DNA of 64,000 nucleotides from Thalassobacillus cyri (lineage in GTDB: Bacteria; Bacillota; Bacilli; Bacillales; Halobacillaceae), in the NCBI RefSeq assembly GCF_900107755.1, contig NZ_FNQR01000004.1, forward strand, positions 124,001 through 188,000. Direction: 5' to 3'. Every line of letters starts with the position of its first letter. The stretch's first letter is position 1. The notes beneath the pieces are model-generated. The model searched no databases and was not told the DNA's origin. It was given only the letters and a program-made list of their open reading frames with translations. The position numbers and the translations under genes were made by a program. Shown here piece after piece: positions 1 to 9,095 of this stretch.

Positions 1-1395
1 AAAAATGGCAAATCTCTTAGCTAGTAAGCTCCATGAACATGAAATGCTCGAGGAACTTACTAACAACTCGCTGAAAATGACGAAGATGATGAACCTGGTC
101 GAGCAGGGGATCATCATATTGGATGAGCAGGAGAATTTAGCGGAAATGAATGTGAAAGCTAAAATGCTGCTTGGTATTAATGAAGATTCAGATAAAGAAG
201 GTGTCTGTAAACTATTAAAAGAGATTGATTATGACGCACCGGACAAACGACAAACTATCAACCTGACTATAAATGAACGGGAACAGCCCCTGTTTGTCAC
301 ATTGCAAAAACTGATCACCTCACAAAAATCTACCGAATACTTATTAATCATCCAGGCTGTCGAAGAGATTCAAAATCTTGCTGATCAGGCTGCTGAAACA
401 AAAAAGAAAGCGTTCGATCATATCATCGGCATCAGTCCTCAAATAAAGGAAGTGAAGGATTTTATGCCTTCAAAGCCTCGCAATCTCACTCCAGTATTTT
501 AATCCTCGGCGAAAGCGGAACAGGAAAAGAAGAGTTTGCGAAAGCAATTCATCGTGCCAGTCCTCGTAAGGATCATCCGTTCATTACTGTCAATTGTGGT
601 GCCATTCCGGACCATTTGTTAGAAAGTGAGTTATTCGGTTATGAAAAAGGGGCATTTACAGGAGCTAATCAAGCGGGAAAGCCTGGTAAATTCGAGTTGG
701 CCAATAAAGGAACAATATTTTTAGATGAAATTGGTGAAATGCCGTCCCAGTTACAGGTAAAACTGTTGAGAGTTGTCCAGCAGATGGAAGTAGAGCGGCT
801 TGGCGGCACGAAAACGAAGCCTGTTGATGTCCGAGTCATTGCAGCTACCAATCGTAATTTGCAGTCGATGGTCGAAAGCGGGTTATTCCGTGAGGATTTA
901 TATTTCCGTTTGAATGTGATTCCGATGATGATCCCCGCCCTTCGAAGCCGGAAGGAAGACATCCTTGCGTTGAGTGATCATTTTATTAAAAAATTCAATG
1001 AAGAATTCAACGCCAATGTTCTTGGATTTGGCAAGGACGTGAAAGAATTGATGCTGCATCATTCCTGGAAAGGAAATGTCAGAGAGCTGAAAAACTTTAT
1101 TGAGTACTTGTTTAACTTTATTCAGGATGGCTGGATTACCTTAGAAGAAGCAAAGCCGATCATTTCACGGAAATTGGAAGTGAAACAACAGGAACAATCT
1201 TCGGAACTCCCTTCCTTTTCACTTGAACAAATAGAGAAAGAAACGATCGAGAAAGCTTTAATTTACGTGAAAAAGAATGATTTGCCGATGGATAAAGCTA
1301 GTGAACTGTTGAATATCGGACGGGCTACGCTATTCAGGAAAATTAAAAAGTATCAAATTGATACATCGTCTCATATTGATACTCCGGCAGGATGA
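1..1395 (+). pseudogene. Sigma-54-dependent activator (PAS, AAA+, Fis-type HTH), frameshifted and cut by left edge
   Basis: The frame is open at the left edge (first ATG at 5) and encodes a PAS-like segment. The run ANLLASKLHEHE resembles the end of a GAF-type domain, so the true start probably lies outside the window. At about 461-465 (GGATTTTATG) this frame runs into a stop at 500-502, while the next frame continues without a gap. That frame holds the Walker A motif GESGTGKE (about 508-531), the sigma-54 contact loop GAFTGA (649-666), the Walker B region LDEIGE (721-738) and a Fis-like helix-turn-helix ending at 1395. One more T in the T run would restore a single protein. It is the obvious activator of the -24/-12 promoter at 1484. 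Whether the shift is real or a sequence error cannot be told here; if real, the DNA-binding and ATPase half is cut off from its start. Confidence 0.85.
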
Positions 1396-1399
1396 CAGG

Positions 1400-1451
1400 A
1401 ATAACACTGGCTCTAGTCTCATTGTGAGATGAGAACCAGTGTTATTTTTTT
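1400..1451 (+). terminator. Rho-independent terminator after the sigma-54 activator
   Basis: AATAACACTGG and CCAGTGTTATT form a perfect outer stem, with TCTCAT/ATGAGA pairing inside, followed by a T run. It separates the activator gene from the sigma-54 promoter about 35 bp downstream. The long symmetric arms could also serve as an upstream activator site, but nothing proves it. Confidence 0.8.
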
Positions 1452-1483
1452 AGTAAATCCTATTAACTTAATATTCTTAATAT

Positions 1484-1499
1484 TGGCACGATAATTGCA
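1484..1499 (+). promoter_or_regulatory. Sigma-54 (SigL) -24/-12 promoter
   Basis: TGGCAC, five bases, then TTGCA matches the TGGCAC-N5-TTGCW consensus exactly. It lies 37 bp before the ridA start and directly after the activator gene, as in RocR/BkdR-type systems of Bacillus. It should drive the ridA-dpaL-ygeY-deacylase-symporter operon. Confidence 0.92.
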
Positions 1500-1535
1500 A
1501 CGTATATAAGTGAAAGAGAAAAAGGAGGCTGAATC

Positions 1536-1916
1536 ATGATCAAACAAGTAGAAACAGTAAAAGCTCCAGCCGCTGTCGGACCTTATTCGCAGGCTGTCAT
1601 CTCGAAGGGACAGGTATATTGTTCGGGAATGTTACCGCTGAATCCGGAAAGCGGTAACATTCCCGGATCCACAGTAGAAGAACAAACGAAACAAGTGTTG
1701 GAAAACATTACAGCGCTGCTACAAGAACTGGAGTTGAACCTTGAAGATGTCATAAAAACGACGATCTTTCTTGATTCCATAGATACTTTTCAACAGGTCA
1801 ATCAAATATATGGTGAATATTTTTCTAATCATAAACCGGCCAGAAGCTGTGTGGAAGTAGCGGCTATTCCTAAAGGCGCTCTGGTAGAAATCGAAGGCAT
1901 TGCACAAATGGACTAG
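1536..1916 (+). CDS. ridA: RidA family enamine/imine deaminase
   Basis: A 126-residue protein of normal family length, with the family's N-terminal GPYSQA run, the middle TIFLDSIDTFQQVN region and the C-terminal stretch ARSCVEVAAIPKGALVEIE, which carries the conserved substrate-binding Arg. RidA proteins hydrolyse 2-aminoacrylate and related enamines to keto acids and ammonia before they damage PLP enzymes. It is the first gene after the sigma-54 promoter, with AAAGGAGG about 7 bp before the ATG. The next gene is a lyase that releases aminoacrylate, so this copy is probably a dedicated partner of that enzyme rather than the housekeeping one. Confidence 0.93.
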   Translation: MIKQVETVKAPAAVGPYSQAVISKGQVYCSGMLPLNPESGNIPGSTVEEQTKQVLENITALLQELELNLEDVIKTTIFLDSIDTFQQVNQIYGEYFSNHKPARSCVEVAAIPKGALVEIEGIAQMD

Positions 1917-1928
1917 GAGGTTTAAGAC

Positions 1929-3158
1929 ATGCAGAAGACAGAACTGAAGACCATTCAATGGACGAAAAACAATTTTTATTCCAGCGAATATAACCAGAAG
2001 GAACTAAGATTTTTCCAGCAAAAAGAAATAGCTAAGGTTCATGCTTTCCAAAAGACGCATGGCGCCTACACGGAGACGCCGTTATTTCAACTCAACCATC
2101 TTGCTCAGGAATTGAATGTGGCAGCAATCAACGTGAAAGATGAGTCTTACCGCTTCGGGTTGAATGCCTTCAAAGTGATGGGCGGCATTTATGCGATGGC
2201 GAAATGTCTTGCCGACAAAATCGGTGAAGATATCGAGAATCTTTCGTTCGATATTTTGAAGTCGAAAAAGGTAAAGGAGCAGCTCAGCGATCTTACTTTT
2301 ATATCCGCTACAGATGGCAACCATGGCCGCGGGGTAGCCTGGGCAGCGAGGGAACTCGGCTATAATTCCGTGATTTATATGCCAAAGGGTTCTTCGAAAG
2401 AGCGTTTGGAAGCAATACGGAATGAAGGCGCAACAGCCGATATTACCGATCTCAACTACGATGACGCTGTTCGTTTCTGTGCCGACCTGGCCGAAAAGAA
2501 TAACTGGATCATGGTTCAGGACACAGCCTGGGAAGGCTATGATGAAATTCCGTTATGGATCATGCAAGGGTATGCGGCGATGGCGAAAGAAATCACCGAT
2601 CAGCTGGAAGGTCGAAACGAAAAGCCTCCTACCCACGTTTTCCTTCAAGCAGGTGTCGGTTCATTTGCCGGAGGGATTGCTGCTTATCTCGTTGAGCACT
2701 ACCGGGAGGAAGCTCCGACGATTGTGGTGGTAGAACCGCACGAGGCCGACTGCTATTACCGGTCATTTGCTTCTCCAACGGGTGAAAGAGAGCTGGTGAC
2801 GGGTGATATGGATACCATCATGGCGGGTCTTGCCTGTGGAGAACCGAACACAAGAGCTTTTCGGATTTTAAAGCAATATGCTAGTGCTGCGTTTTCCTGC
2901 GCCGATCAAGTGTCCGCACTGGGTATGAGAATCTACAGCAGCCCGCTGGCAAAAGACCCGCGTATTATTTCCGGTGAGTCAGGAGCTGTGACACTAGGCT
3001 TGCTTCACTTTTTAAGAAAGGATCCAAACTACGCTCCTATTTCTAATGAAATCAATTTGGATGAACATTCACGCGTCTTGCTGATCAGTACAGAAGGAGA
3101 TACCGATGCGAAGCACTACCGTGATGTCGTTTGGAAAGGCCATTATCCGAATCTATAA
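1929..3158 (+). CDS. dpaL: Diaminopropionate ammonia-lyase
   Basis: A 409-residue fold-type II PLP enzyme of the YgeX family, which turns D- or L-2,3-diaminopropionate into pyruvate and two ammonia. The PLP lysine is expected at K82 in RFGLNAFKVMGG. ATDGNHGRGVAWAA and the glycine loop AGVGSFAGG are the other cofactor-binding runs, and the length matches the E. coli enzyme. It starts 12 bp after ridA with an AGGAGG site, so the two are translated from one message. The reaction passes through an aminoacrylate intermediate, which explains ridA next door. Confidence 0.93.
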   Translation: MQKTELKTIQWTKNNFYSSEYNQKELRFFQQKEIAKVHAFQKTHGAYTETPLFQLNHLAQELNVAAINVKDESYRFGLNAFKVMGGIYAMAKCLADKIGEDIENLSFDILKSKKVKEQLSDLTFISATDGNHGRGVAWAARELGYNSVIYMPKGSSKERLEAIRNEGATADITDLNYDDAVRFCADLAEKNNWIMVQDTAWEGYDEIPLWIMQGYAAMAKEITDQLEGRNEKPPTHVFLQAGVGSFAGGIAAYLVEHYREEAPTIVVVEPHEADCYYRSFASPTGERELVTGDMDTIMAGLACGEPNTRAFRILKQYASAAFSCADQVSALGMRIYSSPLAKDPRIISGESGAVTLGLLHFLRKDPNYAPISNEINLDEHSRVLLISTEGDTDAKHYRDVVWKGHYPNL

Positions 3159-3178
3159 AATAAGGGGAGGAAATTTAC

Positions 3179-4393
3179 ATGTTAGCAGAGCAGCGGCAAA
3201 AAGATGTGATTGAACTGTGCCAGTCTTTAGTAAAAATTAAAAGCTATTCCGGAGAGGAAGATCAGGTGGCGGAAACGATTCAGAAGTATGCCGAAGAAAG
3301 AGGCGTTGATGAAGTTATTACCGATGAATATGGCAATGTCCTGCTGATTTGGAATGGCGATCGCCCCGGTCCAACCGTGTTGTTTGATGGGCATATCGAT
3401 ACGGTACCTGTCCAGAAAGACCAGTGGTCGGTAGGTGCATTTTCCGGAGAAGTGAAGGATGGCAAGATATATGGACGCGGCACTTCTGATATGAAAGGTG
3501 CCGTCAGTGCGATGATTTCCGCCGCCTTTAATTTTGCGGAAGATACCAATCGCTCATTCCCGGGAAAAATTGTAGTCTCCTGCAGTGTCCATGAAGAGTG
3601 CTTTGAAGGAGTTGCCACCAGGCTGGTTAGTGAAAAAGTGAAACCGGATTTTGTAGTGATCGGAGAGGCGTCTAATCTGGATCTGAACCGCGGGCAAAGA
3701 GGTCGGGCAGAAATCGTCGTGGAGACATTCGGTAAGCCGGCGCATTCTTCCAACCCTGAAAAGGGCTTGAATGCTGTCTATCAGATGACAAAGTTAATTA
3801 ATGGAATAAGGGAGCTACCTGTTGCAAAGCACGAGGTCATGGGGGAAGGGATTCTGGAATTGACGGATATCAAGTCGTCTCCCTATCCTGGTGCCTCCGT
3901 CGTACCATCCCATTGTACAGCGACATTCGATCGTAGATTGTTAGTTGACGAGACGAAAGAGTCGGTACTCGCACCAATTCAAGATTTGATAGAGAAGCTT
4001 AAAAAAGAAGATCCTGCTTTCGTGGCAAAAGTAAGCTACGCCACTGGAGAAGAGCGTTGTTATACCGGAGAAATCATCGGGGATGAACGTTTCTTCCCAG
4101 GATGGTTATATGACGATCAGGAAACTTTTGTGCAAGCCTCTCGCAAAGGACTGCAGTTGTTAGGGCTGGACGCTGCAATCTCTCATTATTCCTTCTGCAC
4201 GAATGGCAGCCATTTTGCAGGAGAAGCAGGAATTCCTACAATCGGATTCGGTCCATCACCGGAATCGCTCGCCCATATCGATGATGAATATATCGAAATC
4301 GATCAATTAGTAAAAGCCACCGCTGGATATGCCGTGATCATGAAAGCTTTAAGTTCAGTTAAAGCCACTGAGGAGGAATCCAACTATGTATGA
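3179..4393 (+). CDS. ygeY: M20 family metallohydrolase, YgeY type
   Basis: A 404-residue cytosolic M20 peptidase/deacylase. Metal-site motifs are GHIDTVP (about residues 70-76), GRGTSDMKG (about 100-108, with the bridging Asp) and HEECFEG (about 138, with the catalytic Glu pair), then a dimerisation domain with KPAHSSNP. YgeY-family enzymes occur beside diaminopropionate ammonia-lyase in other bacteria; their true substrate is not firmly known. Here it probably removes an acyl, carbamoyl or peptide group to free diaminopropionate, which is inference. GGGGAGG precedes the ATG, and the 3' end overlaps the next gene by 8 bp, which points to translational coupling. Confidence 0.85.
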   Translation: MLAEQRQKDVIELCQSLVKIKSYSGEEDQVAETIQKYAEERGVDEVITDEYGNVLLIWNGDRPGPTVLFDGHIDTVPVQKDQWSVGAFSGEVKDGKIYGRGTSDMKGAVSAMISAAFNFAEDTNRSFPGKIVVSCSVHEECFEGVATRLVSEKVKPDFVVIGEASNLDLNRGQRGRAEIVVETFGKPAHSSNPEKGLNAVYQMTKLINGIRELPVAKHEVMGEGILELTDIKSSPYPGASVVPSHCTATFDRRLLVDETKESVLAPIQDLIEKLKKEDPAFVAKVSYATGEERCYTGEIIGDERFFPGWLYDDQETFVQASRKGLQLLGLDAAISHYSFCTNGSHFAGEAGIPTIGFGPSPESLAHIDDEYIEIDQLVKATAGYAVIMKALSSVKATEEESNYV

Positions 4394-6005
4394 TCTATTA
4401 ATTCGTAACGGGAAGATTATTGATGGCACAGGCTCACCCTGGTATTACGGAGATATAGCGATTGAAAAAGGGAAGATTGCCAGAATTGGAAAACTCGATG
4501 ATATCGAAGCAGCTGAAGTGATTGATGCCAATCATCAAATTGTCAGTCCGGGATTCATTGATATGCATACCCATTCTGACCTTGTCATTCTCGATGAACC
4601 ACTAATTGAAGCAAAAGTCAGGCAAGGGATTACCACAGAACTATTAGGGCAGGATGGAATTGCAGCGGCACCGCTTCCCGCAAACTATGTATCTCCCTGG
4701 AGAAAGAATCTGGCTGGTTTGGATGGCACACCGCCAATCGAGTGGGACTGGGATACTGTCGAACAATATCTGGATAAAATCGAGCGCAACGAACCGAGTT
4801 ATAACCTGGCAACCCTTGCTCCTCACGGCAATATCCGGATGGAAGTGATGGGGCTCGATAACCGTCCGGCAACCTCTGAAGAAATCAAGCAGATGGAGGA
4901 GGTGCTTCGCCGGTCTTTGGATGAAGGTGCAGTCGGATTATCGACTGGCCTAATTTACCCGCCTTGCTGTTTTGCGGAAATGGAAGAGCTTGAAGCGTTG
5001 TGCCAGGTGATTGCCGAATACGGTGTGCCGCTTGTCATTCACCAGCGCAGTGAGGGAGATGAAATCCTGGAATCGATGCAGGAACTGATTGACATGATGA
5101 AACGCTGCGGTGCCCATCTTCATTTTTCTCATTTAAAAAATTGCGGCAAACACAATTGGCATAAGACGCCTGATGTGTTAGCGAAAATCGATCAAGCCCG
5201 CGCGGATGGATTGGAAGTTACCTTTGACCAGTATCCATATACCGCTGGAAGTACGATGCTGAGTGCAATTTTGCCACCATGGGCACATGACGGTGGAACA
5301 GAAGCGATGCTGGAAAAATTAGAAACACCGGGGCTTTGCCAACGCATGGTCAAAGAAATGGCCAGCGCGTTGAAAGGCTGGGACAGCATGTCGAAGTGGG
5401 CAGGCTGGGATGGTATTGTCATTACTTCCGTCGATTCACCGGAAAATCACTCGTTTGTCGGGAATACGATTGAACAGATAGGGGCAATGAAGGGGCGCCA
5501 AGATTATGCTGAACTAGCTTTGGATTTGATTTTAGAAGAGAAAAATGCCGTCGGAATGATTGATTTTGTCATGGATGATGAGTCAGTTAAGAAGATTTTG
5601 GCCCACCCGGCAGGAACGATTGGCAGTGACGGACTGCTTGGTGGGGAACCACATCCGCGAGCTTACGGGTCTTTCCCGCGGATTTTAGGTAAGTATGTCA
5701 GAGAGGAGAAAGTATTGCCGTTAGAAGATATGATTCGTCGCATGACCTCACAGCCGGCAAGAATTATCGGCCTGCAGGACCGGGGAATTATTCGGGAAGG
5801 ATTGGCGGCAGACATCGTCATATTTGATCCAGATATCGTAATTGATCAGGCTACCTATGAAAATCCTCGTCAATTTAATAAAGGCATCCAGACGGTTGTT
5901 GTTAATGGTCAGGTTGTGATTCACGGAGAAGAAGCTTTTCGTAAACCTGCAGGGGAAGTGTTCCGCCGTTCTTATGCCACTACACCTTTGAATGTCAGTT
6001 CGTAA
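4386..6005 (+). CDS. N-acyl-D-amino-acid deacylase family amidohydrolase
   Basis: A 539-residue amidohydrolase-superfamily enzyme. The family N terminus (LLIRNGKIIDGTGSPWYYGDIAI) is followed by the metal motif DMHTHSD (about residues 58-64), then HQRSEGDE, FSHLKNCGKHNW and DQYPYTAGSTML, and C-terminal GRIxEG-like and DPDIV runs. D-aminoacylases usually carry GNCG after the GITT motif, with Cys as a metal ligand; here the matching run is GQDG, so the metal site or substrate differs. Its start overlaps the M20 gene. Two hydrolases in one operon suggest successive removal of groups from the imported compound, or action on different stereoisomers. Confidence 0.8.
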   Translation: MYDLLIRNGKIIDGTGSPWYYGDIAIEKGKIARIGKLDDIEAAEVIDANHQIVSPGFIDMHTHSDLVILDEPLIEAKVRQGITTELLGQDGIAAAPLPANYVSPWRKNLAGLDGTPPIEWDWDTVEQYLDKIERNEPSYNLATLAPHGNIRMEVMGLDNRPATSEEIKQMEEVLRRSLDEGAVGLSTGLIYPPCCFAEMEELEALCQVIAEYGVPLVIHQRSEGDEILESMQELIDMMKRCGAHLHFSHLKNCGKHNWHKTPDVLAKIDQARADGLEVTFDQYPYTAGSTMLSAILPPWAHDGGTEAMLEKLETPGLCQRMVKEMASALKGWDSMSKWAGWDGIVITSVDSPENHSFVGNTIEQIGAMKGRQDYAELALDLILEEKNAVGMIDFVMDDESVKKILAHPAGTIGSDGLLGGEPHPRAYGSFPRILGKYVREEKVLPLEDMIRRMTSQPARIIGLQDRGIIREGLAADIVIFDPDIVIDQATYENPRQFNKGIQTVVVNGQVVIHGEEAFRKPAGEVFRRSYATTPLNVSS

Positions 6006-6039
6006 GCCAATGAAGTAAAACTTTTGAGGAGGAACTAAC

Positions 6040-7497
6040 ATGGGAGTAAATTTAACGGTAATCGGCATTGTTGTCATTTATTTAGCCATTATGGTGTTGA
6101 TCGGATTTATAGCTTCTAAGAAAATCAAAAATAATGAAGACTTCCTCGTTGCAGGACGGAAAATGGGACCGTGGCTGCTGGCTGGAAGTTTAGCGGCCAC
6201 CGAGGTTGGTGGAGGGTCATCGCTTGGTGTTGTGGAAATGGCCTATGGGGATTGGGGCTTCTCAGCATTCTGGTACGTAACCGCGATGGCGGTAGCCTTC
6301 ATCATTTTATCCTTTATCGCTCCTCATTTGCGCAAGGCTCTTGTCAAAACCGTGCCTGAATACTTTTCCAAACGCTATGGCAAGAAAAACGGTTTTGTCA
6401 CGGCAATCATCATGCTGCTGCCGATGGTCGGTTTGACTGCCGTGCAGTTGATCGCATCCGCCACGATCCTTTCCGTCATGACCGGGTGGAGCTACGCCCT
6501 ATCTGTAGCGGTAGTTACCGTTGTAGTAGCTGCTTATAGTGTCATGGGTGGCATGTTCAGTGTCGTATATACGGATGTGGTGCAATGGTTCTTCATTCTT
6601 GCCGGTATGGCATTAATCATTCCATTTGCGCTTGATTATGGCGGTGGTTTTACTGAACTAACTGCAAATGTACCCGATGAAAAATGGAGCATGGTCGATG
6701 GGGCCGGTTTTGGAACGATACTCGCCTTGATTGTCATGTATGTTGCATCCTTTACCGTCGGGCAGGAGGCTGTACAAAGGTACTATTCCGCTAAGGATGG
6801 AAAGGCAGCTAAGCATGCTTCTTATATCACTTCAGCTGTGTACGTCATTTTTGCCTTTATTCCGGCTTTCATTGGTATTTTGATGTATGGCATGGTGCAA
6901 AATGGTCTTATCGATGGCAGCATTATTGCTGAACAGGGAGCAAGATATGCTTTGCCTGTCATGGCAGTGGAAGTATTGCCATCCGTAGTGGTGGGTATCC
7001 TATTCGCCGCTTTGATTTCGGCCACCATGTCCAGTGCTTCCAGTAACCTGTTAGCAGCGGGATCCATTTTCACTAACGATATCTACCATCCCTATATTAA
7101 GAAAAATGCCACAGACAAAGAACTCCTAAAAATGGTGCGCTGGACGATGCTGCTCGTCAGTGGTTTGAGCTACGCCATTGCCGTATTTGATTTCGCTAAC
7201 CTGATTGCACTTCTCATGTTCTCCTTCACCTTACGTGCAGGCGGTGCTTTCCTCCCTTATGTAGTCGGGCACTTCTGGGAGAGGGCAACCGCAACGGGAA
7301 GTATGACCTCTCTGATTTTAGGGAGCATTACAGTAATATTAGCGGAGCGGGGTATCATTCCTTTCTTCGGTCTCGATCCGATTTATCCAGCATTGATTGT
7401 CAGTGCGATTGCCTTCTATGTCGTTTCTCACCTTACCAGCCGACCGGCTGAGATAGATGTTATGGAAGATTTGGACCCTAAAGCTAAAGTAGAATAA
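6040..7497 (+). CDS. Sodium:solute symporter (SSS family)
   Basis: A 485-residue polytopic membrane protein with about 13 predicted hydrophobic segments. It has the family's early GRKMGPWLLAGSLAATEVGGGS run and the FTVGQEAVQRYYSAKD signature near the middle. SSS carriers import sugars, amino acids, vitamins or carboxylates with Na+. As the last gene of the sigma-54 operon, with a GGAGGA site and a terminator right after it, it most likely imports the compound that the upstream enzymes break down. The substrate cannot be read from sequence. Confidence 0.88.
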   Translation: MGVNLTVIGIVVIYLAIMVLIGFIASKKIKNNEDFLVAGRKMGPWLLAGSLAATEVGGGSSLGVVEMAYGDWGFSAFWYVTAMAVAFIILSFIAPHLRKALVKTVPEYFSKRYGKKNGFVTAIIMLLPMVGLTAVQLIASATILSVMTGWSYALSVAVVTVVVAAYSVMGGMFSVVYTDVVQWFFILAGMALIIPFALDYGGGFTELTANVPDEKWSMVDGAGFGTILALIVMYVASFTVGQEAVQRYYSAKDGKAAKHASYITSAVYVIFAFIPAFIGILMYGMVQNGLIDGSIIAEQGARYALPVMAVEVLPSVVVGILFAALISATMSSASSNLLAAGSIFTNDIYHPYIKKNATDKELLKMVRWTMLLVSGLSYAIAVFDFANLIALLMFSFTLRAGGAFLPYVVGHFWERATATGSMTSLILGSITVILAERGIIPFFGLDPIYPALIVSAIAFYVVSHLTSRPAEIDVMEDLDPKAKVE

Positions 7498-7500
7498 ATA

Positions 7501-7541
7501 AAAATGTGCCTCTGAAGTCTCAGAGGCACATTTTTTTTCTT
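7501..7541 (+). terminator. Terminator of the diaminopropionate operon
   Basis: AATGTGCCTCTGA and TCAGAGGCACATT form a perfect 13-bp stem with loop AGTC, followed by eight T. Confidence 0.92.
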
Positions 7542-7559
7542 CAAGTTAGATAATAAACC

Positions 7560-7602
7560 TTACCCCGGGACATCCAGTTAATGGGTTTCCCGGGGTGTAA
7601 TC
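7560..7602 (-). terminator. Probable terminator of madLM
   Basis: TTACCCCGGGA and TCCCGGGGTGTAA form a GC-rich stem just past the madM stop on the minus strand. The T-rich tail is weak, so it may only protect the transcript end or act with the opposite terminator. Confidence 0.55.
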
Positions 7603-7604
7603 TT

Positions 7605-8384
7605 TTAACCGAATACGGCTCTAGTAATCAAGAATAAAACAGACGGGGCAAGCAGACACCCTAATCCAGTATAAAATGTGGCTGTCATTGCTCCATAAGG
7701 GACTAACTTTGGATCGGTTGCTGCCAGTCCTCCGGCTACACCACTTGTTGTTCCCATCAATCCACCGTAAACGATAGCAGAACGAGGGTTATTCAGACCG
7801 ATGTATTTAGCGATAAAAGGCGTCCCAATCATGGTCAGGATTGACTTAACCAGTCCGGCTGCAATACTTAGTGTAATGACTGCAGAGCTTGCCCCAAGAG
7901 CGGAACCAGTAACCGGGCCGACTATGTAGGTTGCGGCTCCAGCACCTATGGTTGTCAGGCTGACAGCATCCGTGTATCCGAATGCGAAAGCGATGCTCAC
8001 TCCTACAACAAAGGAGACTATCACACCAAAGAAAAGAGAGATGATCCCTGGGAGTCCTGCCTTTTTCATTTCATTAAAGTCGGCGCCAAAGGCTGTAGCA
8101 ACAATAGCAAAATCTCTAAGCATTCCACCGCCCATGATTCCGATACCAGCAAAAATGCCAATATCTGACAAACCTTTTTCTCCTCCGGTAGAAACGCCGC
8201 CGATATAAGCGAGGAAAAGTCCAATAATGATCGCCACTGCAGATCCATGAAATTTTCCTTTGGTAAGTTTAGCAGAAATCAAATAGGAAATGTACATGGT
8301 AACCCCAATTACTGCGAAGGAAACAATCAGTCCATTTTCTACAAACACATTACTTAGCATCTCGAACATTAGCTTCTCCCCCAA
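7605..8384 (-). CDS. madM: Malonate transporter subunit MadM
   Basis: A 259-residue hydrophobic protein with many Gly-rich membrane segments (for example MGGGMLRDFAIVATAFG and YIVGPVTGSALGASS). It matches the MadM subunit of the two-part MadLM carrier, which imports malonate with Na+. It follows madL with a 35-bp overlap. The pair lies divergent from a GntR regulator and a full malonate decarboxylase operon, which supports the substrate call. The true start may be a little inside the overlap; several in-frame Met codons (ATGTTCGAGATG region) are possible. Confidence 0.88.
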   Translation of the reverse strand: MGEKLMFEMLSNVFVENGLIVSFAVIGVTMYISYLISAKLTKGKFHGSAVAIIIGLFLAYIGGVSTGGEKGLSDIGIFAGIGIMGGGMLRDFAIVATAFGADFNEMKKAGLPGIISLFFGVIVSFVVGVSIAFAFGYTDAVSLTTIGAGAATYIVGPVTGSALGASSAVITLSIAAGLVKSILTMIGTPFIAKYIGLNNPRSAIVYGGLMGTTSGVAGGLAATDPKLVPYGAMTATFYTGLGCLLAPSVLFLITRAVFG

Positions 8385-8766
8385 TCATTTCCTGTTCAAA
8401 ATCTTCCGTTTTGTCTTTTCCGATTTTACTAAGTAATGGGACCATTGCCCAGCTCACACCTACAACAGCAACACCGGCTAAAATAGCTACAGGGCCACCG
8501 TCGATCGCGGCAACAACATTTTGTTTTGCTGCCATTGCGATTACAATCGGGATATACATAGCGCTCCAGAAAGCCACACCTTCCTGTGATTTTACGGTCA
8601 GTTTCCCATTCTTTTTCAGGTAGTCCACTAATAATACGAGCATAAGCATCGCAATACCTACACCACCTACGTTTGCATCAACTCCGACTATTACTCCTAG
8701 TACTTCACCTAAGAATGTACCTACTAACAAACATATTGCTAATAATGTAACTCCATAAATAACCAA
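8350..8766 (-). CDS. madL: Malonate transporter subunit MadL
   Basis: A 138-residue membrane protein of about four hydrophobic segments, of MadL length and with its N-terminal pattern VIYGVTLLAICLLVGTFLGEVLGVIVGVDANVGGVG. It starts with TTG, preceded by GGTGGGAG at proper spacing. It forms the MadLM malonate:Na+ symporter with the overlapping downstream gene. The promoter region faces the GntR gene and holds a GTCGAC palindrome at 8984. Confidence 0.87.
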   Translation of the reverse strand: MVIYGVTLLAICLLVGTFLGEVLGVIVGVDANVGGVGIAMLMLVLLVDYLKKNGKLTVKSQEGVAFWSAMYIPIVIAMAAKQNVVAAIDGGPVAILAGVAVVGVSWAMVPLLSKIGKDKTEDFEQEMIGGEANVRDAK

Positions 8767-8983
8767 CTAACTCCCACCTCTCTATATTTCTTTTAAATAA
8801 ATTTTCAATGGCAAATTACCGAACTATTCTATTACCTTCCATCTTTAAATAGAAATATTGTCGTATGTAAGTTCATCGTTGGGTGTATCCATGAAGAGCT
8901 TTGTCTATTGCTGCTGTTTACGTGATAGAAATTTCATACCTCCCTTTAGTAAGCGTTTTCATTTCAACAGGCGTCAATCAACT

Positions 8984-8989
8984 GTCGAC
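8984..8989. promoter_or_regulatory. Candidate malonate-regulator operator 1 (madL side)
   Basis: ACTGTCGACTA has a GTCGAC core with T and A flanks, the GT-N2-AC pattern seen for FCD-type GntR regulators. It lies upstream of madL and recurs at 9096 and 9854. The 8767-9124 gap holds this site, operator 2 and a promoter, and nothing else recognised. Confidence 0.6.
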
Positions 8990-9054
8990 TATATTTTTCA
9001 CTATAAAGGTGTTAGAAATATAAATCAATAACTTTTTTAAATTTTCTAAATTTA

Positions 9055-9084
9055 TTGAATGTTGGGTTATTAGCGTGTTATAAT
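9055..9084 (+). promoter_or_regulatory. Sigma-A promoter of the GntR regulator
   Basis: TTGAAT at 9055-9060, an 18-bp spacer and TATAAT at 9079-9084. The GTCGAC operator at 9096 falls near the expected transcription start, which suggests autorepression. Confidence 0.65.
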
Positions 9085-9095
9085 TTAAATCGACA

